Assembly: GCA_947179155.2 (NCBI GenBank)
Contig: OX359285.1
Coordinates: 9,291,731-9,355,730, forward strand
From: Hedera helix
Taxonomy: Eukaryota > Streptophyta > Magnoliopsida > Apiales > Araliaceae
Reading direction: 5' to 3'
DNA: 64,000 nt
Shown here: one piece after another, positions 59,162-64,000 of the stretch
How the letters are laid out: the number at the start of each line of letters is the position of its first letter
Numbering within the stretch: position 1 is the stretch's first letter
Notes under the pieces: generated by a model
What the model was told of the DNA's origin: nothing
The model's database searches: none
The model's input: the letters and a program-made list of their open reading frames with translations, nothing else
Position numbers and translations under genes: made by a program

Positions 59162-62100
59162 AAAATAAAGAAAAATGGTGGAGTGTTGACCAAATATGGG
59201 ATCCTACTTAGGGATTGAATAAAGATGCATATTGCTTGTATTCAATTTAAATTGGTCAATTCAAGCTATGATGTAATTTAAATAAAAGGTTATTGGTGAA
59301 TATGTAGAAATATATATGTTGTAAGTATATGAATTGGTAGAGAGTTAACTACATGGGAGTTAGTGAATAGACCCTAAGTAGTATTGAATGTGTGAATTAA
59401 CCCTCTTTGGGTTAAGTTGTGTAAAATGTGTAGACATATAAAATATGTATACATATTTGGTGAGAGTTAACCAAACATTGGTTAATTGGTGGAGGATGAG
59501 AAGCTTTAACTAAGGTTGGATTTGGTAGATTAACCCTATGTTATTTGGCGTGTTAGTAATTTAACCACATTGTGGTTAATAGTTGGAAGATGTGTGTATG
59601 ATTAATTGATGAGCTTGGACCATGGTTGATAGTTATGTCAACATAGGTTACAAGAGTAAGAGCTTTAACCATACATGAGTTAAGTGTTGGAGAATAATTG
59701 CTTCAAATTTACTCCACCTAGTTGCTTCACTCAACTTCCATAAATCAATCCAAGCAAAGATCATTCATTTATTAATTAAACTTGATTTGATCTTTTGTAA
59801 GTATTGGTGATATTGTAGACTTATAACAATTGTATGTATCAATTTTGGTAGTCTATAAATAGAAGAGTAGTAAGAGAAAGCTAGAGTTGGCTCATTTGTT
59901 AGTAGATCAAATATTATAGAAAGAGAAGCTCTAGAGAAAATAGAGAGCATTCTAGAGAAAAGCAAGCAAACACTTGTGAGTTGAAGGAGATTGCTAGAGG
60001 TGGAGATTGGTTGATGGCACATAGCTTCATATCATACTTTGGAAGGAGAAGAAGATGAGCATCCATGTCCAAGAGGTTAAAAAGTGTTTTAAATTTTCTT
60101 TAGTTCATTTTTATAGTCTAGATATGTTTTAATCGGTCAAAAAGTATTTTTAACCAATCAAAAGTTATTTTGATGGCCTAGAAGTCTAAAACTATGATAT
60201 ATAGATATATTCATGGTTTGATATTGTTAATACATGTATTTGTTTGGGTGGTACGCAAAGAATTAGAAGGAAAGTCTATATAACGATTTACCGATAAAAT
60301 CCTAGATGGTTCGATCTTAAATTTCTTGTTAAAATATTTTAAAAATTGTGATTGAACCATGAAATATTGTAAAACAAGAAGTTAGGAAGACAACAACACT
60401 AAGTTGGTGTTATTTTGATGTGTAGATTTTATTTTATTCAAGTTTGAACAATTAAAACTAGAGATTTGTGATTTTAGTTTTTATTTTGTCCTTGTGAGCA
60501 GTTTGAAATCCAGTTCCGTTTGGAATTTGGATTTATAATCTAAAGAGAAATTGTAGAGGGGGAAAGTTTAATGAGAATGAAATTAAGAATCCCTACAAAA
60601 TATTTTAAAATGAAGAAGTTATGACTGTCGGAGCGTTGGAGGGTCGAGCAGACAAAACTTAAAAAATGTTTCTGCAACACTAGGGTCGGGGCCCTAGTTT
60701 TGTACAAAAAACAAGTGTTGGGGCCCTAGTCACTGTTCATGGACAGTGCATTTTTCGTTTCGGGTCGGGTCGGACCATTCGGGTCGGGTCGGTTCGGGTC
60801 ATTTAAGTCCAAATTATATAAAAATGTTTAAAAAGTAATATGAATTTTTTTAGTGGCACATGCTAAACGTGAGATTCAATGCATAATATTATTTGTTTAT
60901 GTATTTGCACTGAATTCAATGTATAAAAAAATAATATACTAGTAGACTCTATGTATTGAATTCAGTGCAAATATATAAAGAAATAATATTTAGCGGGACC
61001 CATCTCTTATTTTCCGCACCTAGTATGTGCCCTTAGGGCACACATTAAGCGAACCCAATTAATATAATTAATTTGGGACTCAAGTTTAATAATTATTTAT
61101 TATTTATATAATAAATAATAAATAAAATAAATAAAAGCCATTATTATAATTAATTATTATTTAATTGATAGTAAATAATAATTAAAGCAAATAAATATAA
61201 TAGCTAATTATTTATTATTAACTAATAAATAAAGGAGGATATAAAGTTAATAAATAATTATTTATTATTTAATTAATATTAAATAGTAAATAAGGATGAT
61301 TAGATAATTAATTATTATTTAAAGGATATTAAATAGTAATTAAAGAAAGATGAAGTTAATAATGTAATTATTTATTATTTTAATAAATAAGGATAATTAG
61401 TTAATTCTTTATTATTTAAAGGATATTAAATAATAATTAAAGGGAGATGGGGTGAATAAAATGATCATTTGTTATTTAATTAATGTTAAATAATAAATAA
61501 GGTTAATTAATTAATAAATTATTATTTAAATAATCATTAAAGAATTTGAGGATAATTAATTAATTGATTATTATTTAAATGATATTAAATAATAATTAAA
61601 GAGAAATAAGTTTATGTAAATAATTCTTTATAGAAAGATAAATAAACAATTAAGGTTAATTAGATTAATTATTTATTTAATTAATATTAAATAAATAAAA
61701 GGAAGAAATTAAAGGAATAAGAAAGTGATTAAATAATTTACATTTAATTGTTTAAATACTAAAAATTACAAAAGGAGTAAATTATTTATATTTAATAATA
61801 TTAATAAGTGATTAAAATATTATTAAATGGTTAATAATATTAAGAAGTGATTAAAATATTATTAAAGGGTTAATAATATTAATAAGTGATTAAAATATTA
61901 TTAAATGGTTAATAATATTAGTAAGAGATTAAAATATTATTAAATGGTTAATAATATTAATAAGTGAGTAAAATATTATTAAATGGTTATAATATTTGAA
62001 TGTAGTTTTATATTATCAATGTAGATTATATTTTGAGATGTTTGATACATTATTAAATGGCCAAATAATTAAATTATGTAAAGGAAGAAAGTTTAATTGA

Positions 62101-62885
62101 ATTAAACCAGTGTAAATAGTCTGTTTAAAACTAATTTAGACAACTTATTAAAAGTAAGTCGTATGAAAAATGTGTAGTGAAGGCATAAGTTGGTTAAGCG
62201 TACCCGACATGTCCAAGTATGTTATTAAATTATTGATATGAAAATATATTGATGATATTTGTGTCATGTGAAACGCATGAAGTATGATTATATGTGAAGT
62301 ATGTACAGAATAAGAAGCATGACTTGATATATGCTAGATGGGTATCATATGCGATGCATAAGAAGTATGAAACATTCATAAAATTAAAAGCATGATATAC
62401 GTATAAAATGCAGAGTATGTTTAATATGTGAAGCATGCAATGTGTTATGTGTAGCTGTTAAACTTGCTGAAACCGTCGTGCTCACTCTTGCTTAAAACTA
62501 ATATTTTCAGATAGTGCAAATTATTTGAAGTTTTGTTAAAGATCAAGAAACATGAATGCATATTACATTCACTGAAGGTCTATCACGACCATTGTAGATA
62601 TCAGTCTGAATTGGACAGGTAAAATGATTGTGTAGTATAAAAAATGGTTGGTATGTAATATGAGTTTTAAATACTCAAATTGATTGTAATAGAATGTCGT
62701 ATCATATATGATATTGAGATATACTAGGAATGTATAAAGATTACGATTCTGGAATAGAAAGAGATGTTGTAAAATTATAAATAAATGATTATAATATTAT
62801 TGTAATTCATGAACAATAAGGAAAATGTTGTACTCGTGTTGAACCGGATCCGAGGTTCGAGGGACCCGGATTCGGGGTCGTCACA
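58121..62885 (+). repeat. Large-LTR element, 3' LTR
   Basis: Colinear with the 5' LTR. It differs by many substitutions (several per hundred by eye), a longer AT microsatellite (59,093-59,158), a ~215-base MITE (60,842-61,056) and loss of ~241 bases (at 62,224, matching 55,041-55,281 of the other copy). The similar total length is a coincidence of gain and loss. Confidence 0.88.
60842..61056. mobile_element. MITE inserted only in the 3' LTR
   Basis: Absent from the 5' LTR at 53,880. Flanks AGTAATAT and ATTAATAT suggest an ~8-base target duplication with one change. Inside, TTTGCACTGAATTCAAT (about 60,905-60,921) pairs with ATTGAATTCAGTGCAAA (about 60,955-60,971), and GTGGCACATGCTAAACGTG near the left end resembles the complement of CACCTAGTATGTGCCC near the right. 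TGTGCCC-TTA-GGGCACA forms a small hairpin at the right. The 8-base duplication would suit a hAT-type origin, which is an inference. Confidence 0.75.
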
Positions 62886-63125
62886 ATTATTATTAATCAA
62901 TTAATAATAATTTAATGTGTTACAATATTATTTATCATTTAATAATAATTTAATCCTGTATTATTATTATTTAATAATTTAATCATTTACTATTATTATT
63001 AATCATTTAATAGGAATTTAATAATAACTTAACTGCTATTATTATTTGATAATATTTCAAATTTCTTTGAAAATAACTTAACTGCTATTATTTAATAATA
63101 ACTTAACTGCTATTAATCCATTTGT
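62886..63125. repeat. ~39-bp AT-rich tandem array, right part
   Basis: Continues the array of 50,989-51,198 after the insertion, becoming irregular (AACTTAACTGCTATTATT phrases) toward 63,110. Confidence 0.75.
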
Positions 63126-63140
63126 TTGAAAATTTTGAAG

Positions 63141-63257
63141 ATGCAGCAGCAGCAGCACTGCAGCAATAACAACAATAGCAACAGCACCAGCAGCAACAGC
63201 AACAACAGCAACACCTGTAGCAATAGTATCAGCAGCAGCAACAACAATAGTTCCTGA
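63141..63257 (+). repeat. CAG/AAC/AGC trinucleotide-rich stretch
   Basis: An ATG-started 38-codon frame reads only Q, N, S, T, H, C and I (MQQQQHCSNNNNS...). Both strands are open for longer than average because of the composition. It is low-complexity sequence; it could be a decayed coding fragment, but nothing supports a gene. Confidence 0.6.
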
Positions 63258-64000
63258 TTTTGGGTTTCTTGAAGACAAATTGAAGAAGCAAAGGAGTTGT
63301 CACATAAGCAACAGTCAGTAAGCAAGAGAGTTTGTTAAACTAGCTAAAAGAATACGTCAGTCTACAATTGAACAAGTTAGAAAGAAATTTAGGATACATC
63401 ATCCATTTTCACTTGTGATATAGTATAAGAATAAAATATGATGTATAAAGCTAACCATAAGTAGACCAAGAGACAATAACAAAGGGACATTTTCATCTCT
63501 TACACAAAAATAAAGTACTTACTAGTGAGTAATGAAAAAGGGAAGGCAATATTTTGTTAAACTAGCTAAACAAATCCATTCAAACAAGTAGTAGTTTTAG
63601 AAACAAGGGAGAGCAATATTGAAATGCTTGTCCCCAACATGGCACTGACTACAAAACTCAAAAGAATGTAGATTAGAAGAATGAAACTCTTATATGTCAG
63701 TTGTAGAAAGTTTCTCTTGAAGCAAGCAAATGAACGCGCTTAATGACTTAAAGATCATTTATGCCCATAATCACACTTTACAAACAAAACAGGACAACTG
63801 GACAAGCATGAAGTAGGAATTATATAGGACCATCATTTGCAACCACCTTTTAAGGAATAATGCAACCATTAAATTTATGTTTAACAAAGCATTCAATTAT
63901 ACTACACAAGATCACCTTTTCTTAATACTTGAAAAATCACACATAAATAAAAGAAATAGTCCATTAAAAAATGAAGTACTTACTAGTGAGTAATGTCTAG
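63258..64000. other. Right flank, no gene recognised
   Basis: Mixed AT-rich sequence. The phrase AAAGTACTTACTAGTGAGTAATG occurs at about 63,512-63,534, and again as GAAGTACTTACTAGTGAGTAATG at 63,972-63,994. GTTTGTTAAACTAGCTAAA occurs at 63,329 and, as TTTTGTTAAACTAGCTAAA, at 63,552. So the area carries ~220- to 460-base direct repeats. Confidence 0.5.

Larger units (their letters stand above)
51199..62885 (+). mobile_element. Large-LTR, non-coding gypsy-type element (LARD-like), TSD ATTAT
   Basis: Two LTRs of 4,761 (51,199-55,959) and 4,765 bases (58,121-62,885) enclose only 2,161 bases. Ends are TG...CA, and ATTAT flanks both sides (51,194-51,198 and 62,886-62,890). A methionine-tRNA-type primer binding site (TTGGTATCAGAGC, from 55,962) and a purine tract (AAGAAGGGGTGAA, before 58,121) set the plus direction. 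No internal frame resembles gag or pol. The LTRs end GGGTCGTCACA and carry the AACTTGCTGA...CGTGCTCACTCTTGC block, linking them to Tekay/Del-type gypsy elements. Movement must have relied on proteins from another element. Confidence 0.88.
49791..63110 (-). mobile_element. Third gypsy-type LTR (minus orientation), interrupted by the large-LTR element; right limit unclear
   Basis: Starts TGTGACGCCCCCAAATCCGG, i.e. on the minus strand it ends GGGGGCGTCACA. A diverged form of the shared block (AAGAGTGAACAAC...GCTCAACAAGTTT, 50,106-50,136) is in matching minus orientation. It runs to 51,198, is interrupted at the ATTAT target, and resumes at 62,886 in the same ATTATTATTAATCATTTAAT array. Where it ends on the right I cannot tell; no CA end plus matching duplication of ATCAT was located. 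Confidence 0.6.

Noticed and set aside
63078..63325. Minus-strand Val/Ala/Leu-rich frames suggestive of membrane segments
   Set aside because: Produced by the trinucleotide repeat read on the other strand.

Overview
The window is nuclear DNA of a flowering plant, most likely a eudicot. It is AT-rich, its genes are broken by GT-AG introns, it carries one plant germin-like gene and a decayed plant lectin-receptor-kinase gene, and nearly everything else is transposon sequence. The only gene that looks intact is the germin-like protein at 15.1-15.8 kb.

Layout. (1) 1 to about 10.5 kb is a decayed Mutator-like element (MULE) whose left end lies outside the window. It carries two convergent genes: a rightward DUF1985 plus Ulp1 (C48) protease gene, and a leftward MuDR-type transposase with SWIM and CCHC zinc motifs. 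Both have in-frame stops, and the non-coding DNA is filled with degenerate GGTTACC-containing repeats whose strand flips between the two genes. (2) 10.5-15.1 kb is AT-rich DNA with MITEs and microsatellites. (3) 15.15-15.78 kb is the germin-like gene with a recognisable promoter. (4) 17.1-43.4 kb is a nest. An old Ty3/gypsy Tat-lineage element is split in its 5' LTR by a young 15.3-kb Copia-like element (TSD GTCCT, minus orientation). That element carries a large accessory ORF but no visible gag-pol. It was itself hit by a 3.8-kb solo-LTR-like insertion (TSD GATGC). The Tat leader was hit by another 3.3-kb solo LTR (TSD TCTCC). (5) 43.44-44.26 kb is a 5'-truncated lectin receptor kinase pseudogene next to the Tat 3' end. 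(6) 45.7 kb to the end holds further LTR elements: a truncated gypsy LTR with its primer binding site, an LTR-like stretch in minus orientation, a third LTR starting at 49,791, and inside that an 11.7-kb element with 4.76-kb LTRs and only 2.2 kb of non-coding internal DNA (TSD ATTAT). A MITE and a deletion mark only its 3' LTR.

The least explained signals are these: a short motif (GATCGTAGAGT and its complement) scattered in both orientations over ten times per LTR and again in the body of the young Copia-like element; the strand-symmetric GGTTACC repeats of the MULE; and a conserved block shared by the LTRs of several otherwise different gypsy-type families. All family assignments come from reading motifs and translations by eye; no database search was run.
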